Of a stretch of DNA of 64,000 bases, positions 52,561 to 61,360 are shown piece after piece. Positions within the stretch are counted from its first letter, which is position 1. Each line of letters starts with the position of its first letter. The stretch spans positions 62,001 to 126,000 of the forward strand of contig JBGPKK010000001.1 of the NCBI GenBank assembly GCA_041485905.1, written 5' to 3'. Source of the DNA: JAHFUI01 sp041485905. Its GTDB lineage: Bacteria > Acidobacteriota > Vicinamibacteria > Vicinamibacterales > CAVVIG01. The notes under the pieces are model-generated. The model saw nothing but the letters and a program-made list of their open reading frames with translations, was not told the DNA's origin and did not search any database. The position numbers and the translations under genes are program-made.

Positions 52561-53665
52561 CTACCTCTCGCCTTCACCGCCGCCGGTCACGGGTCGTCCC
52601 GCTTTTTCTTCCGCCCTCGCACCGGTCAGGATGTTCTTCATCGCGTAGTTGCCTTCGTGGCAGGCGTATTCAAACACGGGCTGCGTATCGTCCTTCGTCA
52701 AATTCATCGCGAACGTCCACGGTCTCGCCCACGTGGTTGAATCGTCGACGGTGACGGACCACTCAACCGTGTCCGGCGCTACCGGCGTGAAGCGTTCGAT
52801 CAAGCGGACGGTTTGCGGGTTGGCGCCGCGGTACGCCGCCTCGTCCCTGAAATTCGTCGTCTCGACGACGAGAGCGTTGCCTTCCCAGTGACCGCGGGGG
52901 TCGCCCATGTACGAGCGGATCTGCGATCCGACGTGCGTGCGCGCGTCGAGCGGGATCACGCGAATCTCATGGATCATCTCGTAACGAATCCCCCACCCAA
53001 CCCGGTCCTTGTACGATCTGATACGAGTTGCCGTAAATGGCCGGCATCATCGAGCCGGGCAGACCGCGCGTAATGCAGCGATCGTACAGGCTCCGGTCTT
53101 CATAAGAATCGGCCGGACCACGACCGCTGCGCGCCTGCGCGCGAGCCGCCGCACGCTCCGCCGCCCGCTTTTGGCCTTCGGCCGTCTGCGGCGGGATTCT
53201 TCCGTCCGGAGGATCGACGACCATCGACGTCCGGCGGCTGGGCTTCGGCCGATCGAGCCAGTGCGGAGGAGGCGACGTGGCCGACCCGACCGCGCCCGCG
53301 TTGCGCGTGTCGGCCGTCGCGATGTCGAACTCCGCGTTGTCGGTGGCGAGCTGCTGTTGAATCCGAGTGGCGCGGGCCGCAAATTCTTCGTCGGTGATCG
53401 TCTGTCGCCCGGCGAATTCCGCGGGGCGTTCGAAGGGAACGCCCTGTTCGTCTTTGTTGGTGAAATTGCCGGACACGTCCGGATCGCCCCACGGGGTCCG
53501 TGGCGGCGTCCACGCCTTCGCCGGCTGCGCCGGCTTCGGCGATGCAAGCACGCCCGCCTTCGCGGCGGGCTTCGGCGCCTGACCGGCCATCATTACTGAC
53601 TGGGCCGCAAGAAAAACGACAGCGATTATCGGTGTCAGCGCGCCCATGGAACGACGCCTGCTCAT
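52561..53665 (-). pseudogene. GHWEGDTLVV-family exported protein, interrupted by one-base frameshift
   Basis: The first frame (53665 to 52967) has a signal peptide, TPWGDPDVSGNFTNKDEQGV and AIYGNSYQIVQGPGWVG and then terminates. The second frame (52977 to 52561) begins MIHEIRVIPLDARTHVG, then GDPRGHWEGNALVVETTNF and FEYACHEGNYAM. Removing one C from the run at 52990-52994 fuses them into a single 366-residue frame reading GWVGIRYEMIHEIRVI. This is a homopolymer slip, either a real mutation or an assembly error. If the frame is intact in the cell, it is an ordinary family member. Confidence 0.8.
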
Positions 53666-53715
53666 GTCTATCTCCTTTTGCGGCGGTGCCGCTTATCGCG
53701 CTGTATTATAGGCCC

Positions 53716-54342
53716 ATGACAACGGTGACGTGGCGGCTCAACGGGCAGTATTACGAAACGTGCAGTTGCGACTTCGTGTGCGCCTGCCTCCCGGCACAAA
53801 TGGCGGTCACCCCTACCAAAGGGTCGTGCACGTTCGCGATGGCGTTCCAGATCGATCGCGGCGCCCACGGCACGGTCTCGCTGGACGGACTCGGATTCAT
53901 CGTGCTGGGATTGACGCCCGAAGCGATGGGCAAGGGCAACTGGTCGGTCGGCCTCGTCATCGACGATCGGGCCAGCGCCGAGCAGCGCGACGCGATCACC
54001 GCGATCGCGAGCGGTGCGGCCGGCGGTCCCATGGCGGCGCTTTCAGGTCTGATCGGAAAATTTCTCGGCGTGGAGTCCGCACCGATAAAGTTCAACCGCA
54101 GCGGTTTCACGTGGTCGGTCAAGGCCTCGAGCCTCGTCGACATGGCCGCTGAGGGCGCGAAGGGGATCAATCCCAACGCCACTGAACCACTCCACCTCGA
54201 CCACACCGGCCATCCGGCCGCGGATCGCTTTGCGCTCGCCCACGCATCGAAGAGCCACGTGCACGCGCTCGGTCTCTCCTGGGACGATGTGAGCGGGGGC
54301 AACAACGGACAGTACGCGCCGTTTGCCTGGCGGAGTGCGTAA
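53716..54342 (+). CDS. DUF1326 protein
   Basis: 208 residues from ATG 53716. The N-terminus has the DUF1326 cysteine cluster YYETCSCDFVCACLP, followed by VSLDGLGFIVLGLTPEAMGK, VGLVIDDRASAEQRDAITAI, GKFLGVESAPIKFN and LHLDHTGHPAADRFALAHAS. Family function is unknown; four closely spaced cysteines suggest metal binding. No signal peptide. Divergent from the frameshifted gene with 50 bp between. Confidence 0.88.
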   Translation: MTTVTWRLNGQYYETCSCDFVCACLPAQMAVTPTKGSCTFAMAFQIDRGAHGTVSLDGLGFIVLGLTPEAMGKGNWSVGLVIDDRASAEQRDAITAIASGAAGGPMAALSGLIGKFLGVESAPIKFNRSGFTWSVKASSLVDMAAEGAKGINPNATEPLHLDHTGHPAADRFALAHASKSHVHALGLSWDDVSGGNNGQYAPFAWRSA

Positions 54343-54402
54343 GAGCCGCTTGCGAGATCAAGTCTCAGGTTCGAAGTCTGAAGTCTGCGACAAGGGTGAC
54401 GG

Positions 54403-56046
54403 ATGACATATGACGGCATGACGATGGATCGGCGTTCGTTTCTGGGCCGCGGCGCGTGGGCGACGGCGGGCGTCTTCGTGGCCGGCGCGCGGATGCTGGC
54501 GCAGGATGCCAAAGGCTTGCCGACGACCGCGTCCGTATCGACCACCGCTGGAAAGTTTCGCGGCCTCGTCCGGTACGGCGTCAATCAATTTTGGGGCGTG
54601 CAGTACGGCGCCTCGACGGCGGGCGTCAACCGTTTCATGCCTCCGGTGAAGCCGGCGTCCTGGACGGGCGTGCGCGACGCGTTCCAGGTCAGGGAGCGGG
54701 CGCCTCAGGACCCTGACGGCCCGATTTCGGAAGTATGGTCGCTGGATCGGCGCGAGCCGATGGGTGAAGACTGCCTGAGCATCAATATCTTCTCGTCCGG
54801 CCTCGGCAACGGCAACCGACCCGTGATGGTCTGGCTGCACGGCGGCGGATTCGCGGGCGGATCGGGCAACTGGCTCCTCTACGACGGTACGAACCTGGCC
54901 CGCAAGGAAGATGTCGTCGTCGTGTCGGTGAATCACCGGCTCAACCTGTTCGGCTTTCTGCATCTCGCGGATCTGGGCGGCGAGCAATGGGCACACTCCA
55001 GCAACGTCGGCATGCAGGACGTCGTTGCCGTGCTCGGATGGATCAAGGACAACATCGCCGCGTTTGGCGGCAACCCCTCGAATGTGACGATCTTCGGGCA
55101 GTCGGGCGGGGGTGGAAAAGTGACCACGGCGATGGCCATGCCGTCGGCCCGGGGACTCTTCCATCGCGCGATTGCGCAGAGCGGTTCGGCACTGCGCGGC
55201 GCGACGCGCGACACCGCGACGAAGGCTGCCGAGCAGTTCCTTTCGAAGCTCGGGCTGAAAGCCAATCAGCTCGATCAACTGCAGAAGATGTCGTTCAATC
55301 AGCTGCAGGACGCGTTCTACCGCCAGCCTGCGATCGCAGGGCTTGCGAGCGGACCGGTCGTCGACGGCACGTCGCTGCCGCGCGATCAGTGGACGCCCGA
55401 CGCGCCGGAATTTTCCGCCACCGTGCCGCTGATGCAGGGGTCGGTCGAGACCGAAGACGCGTGGAGCGATCCGCCGCCGCCGCTGGAGATGCCCGAGGCC
55501 GAGATGCTGACGCGGGTCAAGCGAATCGCGCGCGACAACGAGGCGAAAGCCAAAGAGCTCGTCGCGCTCTATCGCCGGACGCACCCCGGAATCAGCAACA
55601 CCGATGTGTGGTTGATTATGAACGCCGATAACACGCGCCGGGCCAATGCGCAGACGTTGGCCGAGCTGAAGTCCGCGCAGGGCAAAGCGGCCGACTACCT
55701 CTATTACTTCAACTGGCGGTCTCCGGTTCACAAGGGACAGATGAAGGCGTATCACACGCTCGACATCCCGTTCGCGTTCTACAACATCGATATCGCCGCC
55801 TCGATGACCGGGTCCGGGCAGGAACGCTACGCGCTCGCCCACAAGATGAGCGCCGCGTGGGCCGCGTTCGCACGCACCGGCAATCCGAATCATCCGGACC
55901 TGCCCCAGTGGCCCGCGTTCAACACCACCGACAGGCCGACGATGATCCTGGGGAACGAGTGCAAGGTGGTCAACGATCCCAACCGCGAGGAGCGCCTGGC
56001 GTTGAAGGCGGTGCGCGAAGGCGAACGCTCGACGGCAAATAACTGA
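54403..56046 (+). CDS. Carboxylesterase type B, Tat-exported
   Basis: 547 residues from ATG 54403, or 542 from ATG 54418. Tat signal (MDRRSFLGRGAWATAGVFVA). Type-B esterase core: FRGLVRYGVNQFWGVQY, GEDCLSINIFSSG, oxyanion loop MVWLHGGGFAGGSG, nucleophile in IFGQSGGGGKVTTAMAMPSA (Q where Glu is more usual) and a C-terminal His region (KAYHTLDIPFAFYN). It is likely a periplasmic esterase with unknown substrate. Followed 17 bp later by another hydrolase. Confidence 0.92.
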   Translation: MTYDGMTMDRRSFLGRGAWATAGVFVAGARMLAQDAKGLPTTASVSTTAGKFRGLVRYGVNQFWGVQYGASTAGVNRFMPPVKPASWTGVRDAFQVRERAPQDPDGPISEVWSLDRREPMGEDCLSINIFSSGLGNGNRPVMVWLHGGGFAGGSGNWLLYDGTNLARKEDVVVVSVNHRLNLFGFLHLADLGGEQWAHSSNVGMQDVVAVLGWIKDNIAAFGGNPSNVTIFGQSGGGGKVTTAMAMPSARGLFHRAIAQSGSALRGATRDTATKAAEQFLSKLGLKANQLDQLQKMSFNQLQDAFYRQPAIAGLASGPVVDGTSLPRDQWTPDAPEFSATVPLMQGSVETEDAWSDPPPPLEMPEAEMLTRVKRIARDNEAKAKELVALYRRTHPGISNTDVWLIMNADNTRRANAQTLAELKSAQGKAADYLYYFNWRSPVHKGQMKAYHTLDIPFAFYNIDIAASMTGSGQERYALAHKMSAAWAAFARTGNPNHPDLPQWPAFNTTDRPTMILGNECKVVNDPNREERLALKAVREGERSTANN

Positions 56047-56063
56047 TAGAGACAGAGGAAGGT

Positions 56064-56825
56064 GTGACACGCACATGGTTCGGCCTGGCGGCCGGTGTCG
56101 TCGCGCTCGGCTGCTGGTGGGCGATCGGTCCAGGCGCCGCGTCGGCTGACGGCCGTCTCTCGGCGCGGCCGCGGGCATCAACAACATCAACGACACCGAC
56201 GATCGCCATTCAGCCGGGCGAGCACCGTCTCGGCCTGAACGCCGGCCGCGACGGCACGCTGTACGTCCCGAACCGCATCGCGTCCCAGCCGTCCGTGCCG
56301 CTCCTGGTGATGCTGCACGGCGCGGGCGGAAGCGCGCGCAGCGCGAGCTTGAGCTTCACGTTCCCACTGGCCGAGGAGCTCGGGATCGCTGTCCTCGTGC
56401 CCGAGTCGCGAGGCACGACCTGGGATGCCGTCGGCGGCGGCTTTGGACCAGACGTGGCGTTTATCGACCGAGCGCTGCGGTATACCTTTCAGCGCGTGGC
56501 CGTGAACCCCGCGCGCCTTGCCATCGGCGGTTTTTCGGACGGCGCCTCGTATGCTCTCTCGCTCGGCATCCCCAACGGGGATCTGTTCACGCACCTGATC
56601 GCCTTCTCGCCGGGATTCATCACGCCGGCGCCGCCAATCGGCCGGCCGCCGATCTTCCTCTCGCACGGCACAGAGGATCAGGTGCTGCCGATCGATGTCA
56701 CCAGCCGCCGCATCGTGCCGCGGTTGAAGAGCGCCGGGTACACCGTGACCTTCCGGGAATTCGACGGTCCGCACGCCGTGCCCGAACCGGTCGCCCGAGA
56801 AGCGTTCGAATGGTTGATCCGGTGA
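56064..56825 (+). CDS. Exported alpha/beta hydrolase (phospholipase/carboxylesterase-like)
   Basis: 253 residues from GTG 56064, with GAGGAAGG upstream. Signal or anchor segment (WFGLAAGVVALGCWWAIG), Ser/Thr-rich linker, then a hydrolase: PLLVMLHGAGGSARS for the oxyanion hole, IGGFSDGASYAL for the nucleophile, and HGTEDQVLPIDVTSR plus REFDGPHAVPE for the Asp and His. Similar to esterase/PHB depolymerase-like proteins. Coupled to the dioxygenase gene by a 4-base GTGA overlap. Confidence 0.86.
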   Translation: MTRTWFGLAAGVVALGCWWAIGPGAASADGRLSARPRASTTSTTPTIAIQPGEHRLGLNAGRDGTLYVPNRIASQPSVPLLVMLHGAGGSARSASLSFTFPLAEELGIAVLVPESRGTTWDAVGGGFGPDVAFIDRALRYTFQRVAVNPARLAIGGFSDGASYALSLGIPNGDLFTHLIAFSPGFITPAPPIGRPPIFLSHGTEDQVLPIDVTSRRIVPRLKSAGYTVTFREFDGPHAVPEPVAREAFEWLIR

Positions 56826-57802
56826 AATCGACGCTTCGCTCTTTCGATCTCGCCCACCTGGCGCACGTCGAGCTGCTCACGCCGAAGCCGGCGGACAGTC
56901 TCCGGTTTTTTACTGACGTCCTCGGCATGACCGAGAGCGGCCGGCAGGGCGACTCCGTCTATCTGCGCGGCTGGGACGACTACGAGCGCCATACGCTGAA
57001 GCTGACCGCATCAAAGGTCGCGGGCATGGGGCACATGGCATTTCGCGCGACGAGCCCCGAGGCGCTCGAGCGGCGCGTCGCGATCGTCGAGGCGTCCGGC
57101 CTGGGCAAGGGATGGACCGACGGAGACCTCGGACACGGACCCGCCTATGCGTTCACGACGACCGACGATCACAACATGGAAATCTATTACGAAACCGAGT
57201 GGTACGCGCCGCCGCCCGAGCTGAAGCCGTCGCTGAAAAATCAGGCACAGCGGTTTCCGGCACGCGGGATCAACGTCCGCCGGATCGACCATCTCAACCT
57301 GTTGACCTCCGACGTCGCCGCGCTGCGTCACTTCATGGAAGACGTCGTGGGCATGCGGACCACCGAGATGATCGTGCTCGACAACAAACAGGAAGCCGGC
57401 GCCTGGATGACGACCAACAACAAGACCTACGATCTCGCGTTCACATCCGATCATTACGGAGCGCGCGGGCGCTTCCACCATCTCACCTACGCCCTCGACA
57501 GCCGCGAGGAGATCCTGCGCGCGGCCGACATTTTCCTGGAGAACGGCGTCTACATCGAGACCGGACCGCACAAGCATGCCGTGCAGCAGACGTTTTTTCT
57601 CTACGTGTACGAGCCCGGCGGCAACCGCGTGGAAGTGGACAGCGCCGGGGCGCGGCTGATGCTGGCCCCCGACTGGCAGCCGGTCGTGTGGACGGAAACC
57701 GAACGGAAAAAAGGTCAGGCGTGGGGACTCAAGACGACCGACAGCTTCCACACGTACGGCACGCCGCCGATCGAGCAGTATTCGGGGCCTCTCCGCAAGT
57801 GA
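56822..57802 (+). CDS. Extradiol (catechol 2,3-dioxygenase-like) VOC protein
   Basis: 326 residues from GTG 56822 (GTGA overlap); ATG 56810 would add four. Two VOC modules: LAHLAHVELLTPKPADSLRF in module 1, and RRIDHLNLLTSDVAALRHFM, RGRFHHLTYALDSREEILRA and GGNRVEVDSAG in module 2. The latter give the 2-His-1-Glu iron set of type I extradiol dioxygenases. It would cleave a catecholic ring with Fe(II). With the coupled hydrolase it suggests a two-step aromatic or ester pathway; the substrate is unknown. Confidence 0.9.
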   Translation: MKSTLRSFDLAHLAHVELLTPKPADSLRFFTDVLGMTESGRQGDSVYLRGWDDYERHTLKLTASKVAGMGHMAFRATSPEALERRVAIVEASGLGKGWTDGDLGHGPAYAFTTTDDHNMEIYYETEWYAPPPELKPSLKNQAQRFPARGINVRRIDHLNLLTSDVAALRHFMEDVVGMRTTEMIVLDNKQEAGAWMTTNNKTYDLAFTSDHYGARGRFHHLTYALDSREEILRAADIFLENGVYIETGPHKHAVQQTFFLYVYEPGGNRVEVDSAGARLMLAPDWQPVVWTETERKKGQAWGLKTTDSFHTYGTPPIEQYSGPLRK

Positions 57803-57841
57803 GCGGGCGGCTTTGCCTCATGGACGCCGTCCAATCCTCCA

Positions 57842-58438
57842 CTACTGATTGAGCACCGCGGTCAGTTTGTCCTGCAGTGCCGCCTCGAAATCAACGATCG
57901 GACCATTCAGGAAGACGGCCGGTGGCAGCCGGCTCGTCCAGGTTGTACCCCGCGGATAGACCGCCGCCACGTCCCACAACGCGCCGGCCTGCTCGCAGCA
58001 GTCGGGGTGGGGCTGCGGTTCCCGGGCATCCGCCACCATCTGCTTTCCGAGGAGGTGGTTGTCGTCCCAGAACTGACGGACCCGAGAGTCAGACAGCCGC
58101 GCCAGAACTGGTGTGAATGGCTTGAACCAGTCCGTCGGCAGCATGGGCTCCCAGATCGCGAAGACGGTGACGGGCGCGCTGGGGTGCTTGCTCAGGATCC
58201 GTTCGACTGCGGAGGCCCCCCGCAGACACGTCGTTCAGGTAGGCGACAATAACACGACGAGGCGAACGCGATCCGCTGCGCGGTTGAACTCCGCTTTGAG
58301 GCTGAACGACTCCGGGGCGAGCGTCGCGAGTTGTGGCTGGCCCGCTGGCGTCGCGTGACCCCCGACGTCATACCAACCCGCAAGCGCCACGAGCAGCACC
58401 GGAACGCCGATGACGACGGCTTTTCGACGGTTAGTCAC
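57842..58438 (-). CDS. Thioredoxin-like selenoprotein with U-x-x-C motif (UGA at 58235-58237)
   Basis: The frame is 198 residues from GTG 58438 with one in-frame UGA at codon 68. Residues 8-22 form an N-terminal membrane anchor (VVIGVPVLLVALAGW). The strand RLVVLLSPT is followed by U68-T-T-C71-LRGASAVERIL, the place and spacing of a thioredoxin CxxC. The same frame then runs PVTVFAIWEPMLPTDWFKPF, RVRQFWDDNHLLGKQMVAD, DVAAVYPRGTTW and PPAVFLNGPIVDF to a normal TGA. Gene finders would split it. A hairpin follows the UGA. It starts 9 bp after a MerT-like gene. Likely a periplasm-facing seleno-oxidoreductase. Confidence 0.87.
58207..58225 (-). promoter_or_regulatory. Putative bacterial SECIS hairpin of the thioredoxin-like selenoprotein
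   Basis: Nine bases after the UGA the coding strand reads CUGCGGGG-GGC-CUCCGCAG, an 8-bp stem with one G-U pair and a G-starting three-base loop. The loop begins 17 bases after the UGA, inside the known range for bacterial SECIS elements. Confidence 0.7.
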
Positions 58439-58447
58439 GGCGCCATC

Positions 58448-58771
58448 CTAACCCAACCAGTCGGCGAGCAGGCTCGGGAGTAATTGCGGAAGCAGCAGCA
58501 CCACCGCGACGACAATTGCACACCCCCACAGGATCACGACGTGTGTTGTGCTCCGGCGCTCGCAGCTCGGCGGGCGCCGATAGACTTGCATGAATCCGAC
58601 ACCCAGAAGCACCAGGGAGAGGCCGATCAACCACGGGCGGAATGGGGCGATCACGGCGCCGAGGCCCGCCGCTCCCACGGCACCGGCGAAACCGAGCGGC
58701 AGACAACACACCAAGGTCGATAACACGCCGAGCACCGCGCCGATGGGGGTGACGCGCTCCGACAGTCTCAC
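58448..58771 (-). CDS. MerT-like membrane transport protein
   Basis: 107 residues from GTG 58771. Three membrane helices: IGAVLGVLSTLVCCLPLGF, WLIGLSLVLLGVGFMQVY and HVVILWGCAIVVAVVLLL. The first helix carries the vicinal pair C22-C23, as in mercuric transporter MerT, and C70 lies in YRRPPSCERR. MerT moves Hg(II) from MerP to MerA; neither partner is here. Instead the gene is followed by the thioredoxin-like selenoprotein, so a metal or thiol-redox transport role is possible. Confidence 0.75.
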   Translation of the reverse strand: MRLSERVTPIGAVLGVLSTLVCCLPLGFAGAVGAAGLGAVIAPFRPWLIGLSLVLLGVGFMQVYRRPPSCERRSTTHVVILWGCAIVVAVVLLLPQLLPSLLADWLG

Positions 58772-58783
58772 CAGCCGCTCACT

Positions 58784-60169
58784 TTAATCTTTTTTTCGCG
58801 TGGTTGGATCGCTGGCCGATGCGATCGGCGAGGCCTCTCTGGCACGCGTCGGGAGCTGCGGGAGCGCGGAGCTCAGAGACGGCGAAAGCAGTCCAGTCTT
58901 CACATAGCTGATCAGCTTCTCGCGCGTGTCGATGATATCGAGGTTCCGCATCGTCAATTGACCGATGCGATCCTGCGGTGTGAACGCCGACTCGCCCTTC
59001 TCCATCGTCAGCCGCTCGGGCTTGTACGTGAGATTCGGGCTGCGGGTGTCGAGGATCGAGTAATCGTTGCCGCGGCGCAGTTCGAGCGTCACCTCGCCCG
59101 TGATCATCCGAGCCACCCACCGCTGCGCGGTGTCGCGCAGCATCATCGCCTGCGGATCGAACCAGCGGCCCTGATAGAGCAAGCGGCCCAGGCGGCGCCC
59201 GTTGTCTCGATATTGCTCGATGGTGTCCTCGTTGTGAATGCCGGTGAGCAGACGCTCGTAGGCCGCGAACAGCAGCGCCATCCCCGGCGCCTCGTAAATG
59301 CCGCGGCTCTTGGCTTCGATGATCCGGTTTTCGATCTGATCGCTCATGCCGATGCCGTGGCGTCCACCGATGGCGTTCGCGTCCAGCATGAGCTGCACCG
59401 GATCCTGATAGGACGTCGCGTTCAACCGGACCGGTTGCCCTTCGTCGAAGCCGATCGTGACGGCTTCGGGCCCAATCGCCGTTTCCTGTCGCCAGAACGG
59501 CACGCCCATAATCGGCTCGACGATCGTGATTCCGGTGTCGAGGCGCTCCAGATCCTTCGCCTCATGCGTCGCCCCGAGGATGTTCGAGTCGGTCGAGTAG
59601 GCTTTTTCGGCGCTCATTCGATAGGCGAAGCCGGCCCGCCGCATGTACTCGGACATCTCCTTCCGCCCGCCCAGTTCGTCGATGAAGGTCTGATCGAGCC
59701 ACGGCTTGTAGATCCGGAGATGAGGATTCGCCAGCAGACCGTATCGATAGAAGCGCTCGATATCGTTGCCTTTGAACGTGCTGCCGTCGCCCCAGATGTG
59801 GACGTCGTCTTCCCTCATGGCGATGACGAGCATGGTGCCGGTCACGGCGCGGCCGAGCGGCGTCGTGTTGAAGTACGGGACGCCGGCCGTTGAGATGTGG
59901 AATGCCCCACACTGGAGCGCGGCGAGCCCCTCGGACACCAAGAGGCTCCGGCAATCGATAAGCCGCGCTTTCTCCGCGCCATATTGCAGGGCCCGGCGCG
60001 GGATCTCGTCGTAGTCCGTTTCGTCGGGCTGGCCTAGATTGGCCGTGTAGGCGTACGGAATTGCGCCTTTCGCGCGCATCCAGTGCAGAGCGGCGCTGGT
60101 ATCGAGCCCGCCGGAGAACGCGATGCCGACCTTCTGGCCGGCGGGAATACTCGAAAGGATAGTGGCCAT
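58784..60169 (-). CDS. argG: Argininosuccinate synthase
   Basis: 461 residues from ATG 60169. ATP-PPase motif KVGIAFSGGLDTSAALHWM, then TANLGQPDETDYDEIPRRAL, STAGVPYFNTTPLGRAVTGT, GDGSTFKGNDIERFYRYGLL and PWLDQTFIDELGGRKEMSEY. It is the longer ArgG type (E. coli-like, about 450 residues). It joins citrulline and aspartate in arginine synthesis. No other arg genes are adjacent. It lies 12 bp upstream of the MerT-like gene in the same direction, so it may share a transcript. Confidence 0.96.
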   Translation of the reverse strand: MATILSSIPAGQKVGIAFSGGLDTSAALHWMRAKGAIPYAYTANLGQPDETDYDEIPRRALQYGAEKARLIDCRSLLVSEGLAALQCGAFHISTAGVPYFNTTPLGRAVTGTMLVIAMREDDVHIWGDGSTFKGNDIERFYRYGLLANPHLRIYKPWLDQTFIDELGGRKEMSEYMRRAGFAYRMSAEKAYSTDSNILGATHEAKDLERLDTGITIVEPIMGVPFWRQETAIGPEAVTIGFDEGQPVRLNATSYQDPVQLMLDANAIGGRHGIGMSDQIENRIIEAKSRGIYEAPGMALLFAAYERLLTGIHNEDTIEQYRDNGRRLGRLLYQGRWFDPQAMMLRDTAQRWVARMITGEVTLELRRGNDYSILDTRSPNLTYKPERLTMEKGESAFTPQDRIGQLTMRNLDIIDTREKLISYVKTGLLSPSLSSALPQLPTRAREASPIASASDPTTRKKD

Positions 60170-60201
60170 CTCACGCGCGGGAAGCGGGTCGGGCCCCGCT
60201 T

Positions 60202-60735
60202 TTACGGAATGAATGTGAACTTCGCCTGGCCGGAGATGGTGTTGGCCCAGCCGAGGAGAGAACCGCCGCGCGGCCGCGTTCTCGCGCTGATGCGCACGTA
60301 GTAATCGCGGCTCGAGTCGAGCTTCGACGTCTGGCACAGCGGCAGCCGACTCGACGTCGTCAACCATCGTTTGACCACCGAGGCGTCTTCGGTGACCGAC
60401 GCTTCGTCGACGCGGCCGTCAATCGTGCGCGAGAGACTGTGACGTCTGGTCAGGTTGTCGTACTGGTCGGTCGCGGTGACGACCGCGGTGCAGATCGTCG
60501 GGTCGACCCAGACCGGAACGACCATGCGCAGCTCGATATCGTAGGTGAACGACGTCCGCAGCCCGCTCGCAATCGTTTCACGCACTTCGTCGGTGAACGC
60601 GTCGGCAAGCTCGAATGAGACAACCACCTTGTCGCCGCTCACGATGGGCACGATCCGCAGGCTCTCGGCGGCTCGGGCAACGGCGCCCGCTGCCAGGAGT
60701 CCGATCATGCACCAGATGCACAGTCTGCGGTTCAT
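60202..60735 (-). CDS. DUF4390 exported protein
   Basis: 177 residues. Signal peptide (LCIWCMIGLLAAGAVARA), then a beta-rich DUF4390 domain: VVVSFELADAFTDEVRETIA, SGLRTSFTYDIELRMVVPVW, RRHSLSRTIDGRV and YYVRISARTRPRGGSLLGWA. Family function is unknown; it is often linked to cell envelope or two-component genes. It lies 32 bp upstream of argG in the same direction. Confidence 0.87.
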   Translation of the reverse strand: MNRRLCIWCMIGLLAAGAVARAAESLRIVPIVSGDKVVVSFELADAFTDEVRETIASGLRTSFTYDIELRMVVPVWVDPTICTAVVTATDQYDNLTRRHSLSRTIDGRVDEASVTEDASVVKRWLTTSSRLPLCQTSKLDSSRDYYVRISARTRPRGGSLLGWANTISGQAKFTFIP

Positions 60736-60756
60736 CGCGGCCCTATCTTAGTACGC

Positions 60757-61350
60757 TTAGTACCGAATCGCCAGCGCCATATTGGCGCGCCAGAAAGAGA
60801 GTTGCTCCGGCTCAAAGCTGAACCCGCGCTCCTGCCCGGTGCCAACGCTGCGGAAGCACCGGATGTCCCAGTTGAGCCCAATCCGCGGCGACAGAAATCC
60901 GGTCACCCCGCCGCAGACATCCATCGCCGGGAGCGTACTCAACACCTGCAAACCGGAGCCGCCGTTCGCCGGATCGATGCGCGCGTGGATAAAGCCCCCG
61001 CCGCCAACGAAGTACGGGCGGAGCGTGTATTGCACCAGGCGCCGCGGCAGTGCGATGACGATGTTGCCGGTGACCGTCGTCACGCTGCTCCCCGCGACCA
61101 GGTGCCGATCGCTTGAGAAGAATCCCGGCGTGTAGCCGACGTCTGCATCGATGCCAAACACCTCGCCGAGCCTCCCCCCGCTCACGCCAAAGACGATCTT
61201 CGGGCTGCCCGCGGCCTCGTCGTAATCGACGAACGTTGTGCTGCCCCCGAAGCTCACACCGAGAAACGGCCTGATCTGCCATTCGGCCGACGCCTGCGCC
61301 GGCGCAAGCAGGAGCAGCGCGAGCGTCAGCAGTCTGGCTGGCTTGGGCAT
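60757..61350 (-). CDS. Outer-membrane beta-barrel protein
   Basis: 197 residues from ATG 61350. Signal peptide (LLTLALLLLAPAQASA), then alternating amphipathic strands typical of an eight-stranded barrel: WQIRPFLGVSFGGSTTFVDY, FGIDADVGYTPGFF, TVTGNIVIALPRRL, LRPYFVGGGGFIHARI and GLNWDIRCFRSVG. It ends in an aromatic residue (ALAIRY). Function is unknown; likely a small porin-like or adhesion barrel. Confidence 0.82.
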   Translation of the reverse strand: MPKPARLLTLALLLLAPAQASAEWQIRPFLGVSFGGSTTFVDYDEAAGSPKIVFGVSGGRLGEVFGIDADVGYTPGFFSSDRHLVAGSSVTTVTGNIVIALPRRLVQYTLRPYFVGGGGFIHARIDPANGGSGLQVLSTLPAMDVCGGVTGFLSPRIGLNWDIRCFRSVGTGQERGFSFEPEQLSFWRANMALAIRY

Positions 61351-61360
61351 CGCGGCGCGT

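Noticed and set aside
57842..58144. Independent 100-residue gene starting MLPTDWF
   Set aside because: It is the C-terminal part of the selenoprotein frame; residues upstream of this Met (VTVFAIWEP) are equally protein-like and in frame back to the UGA.
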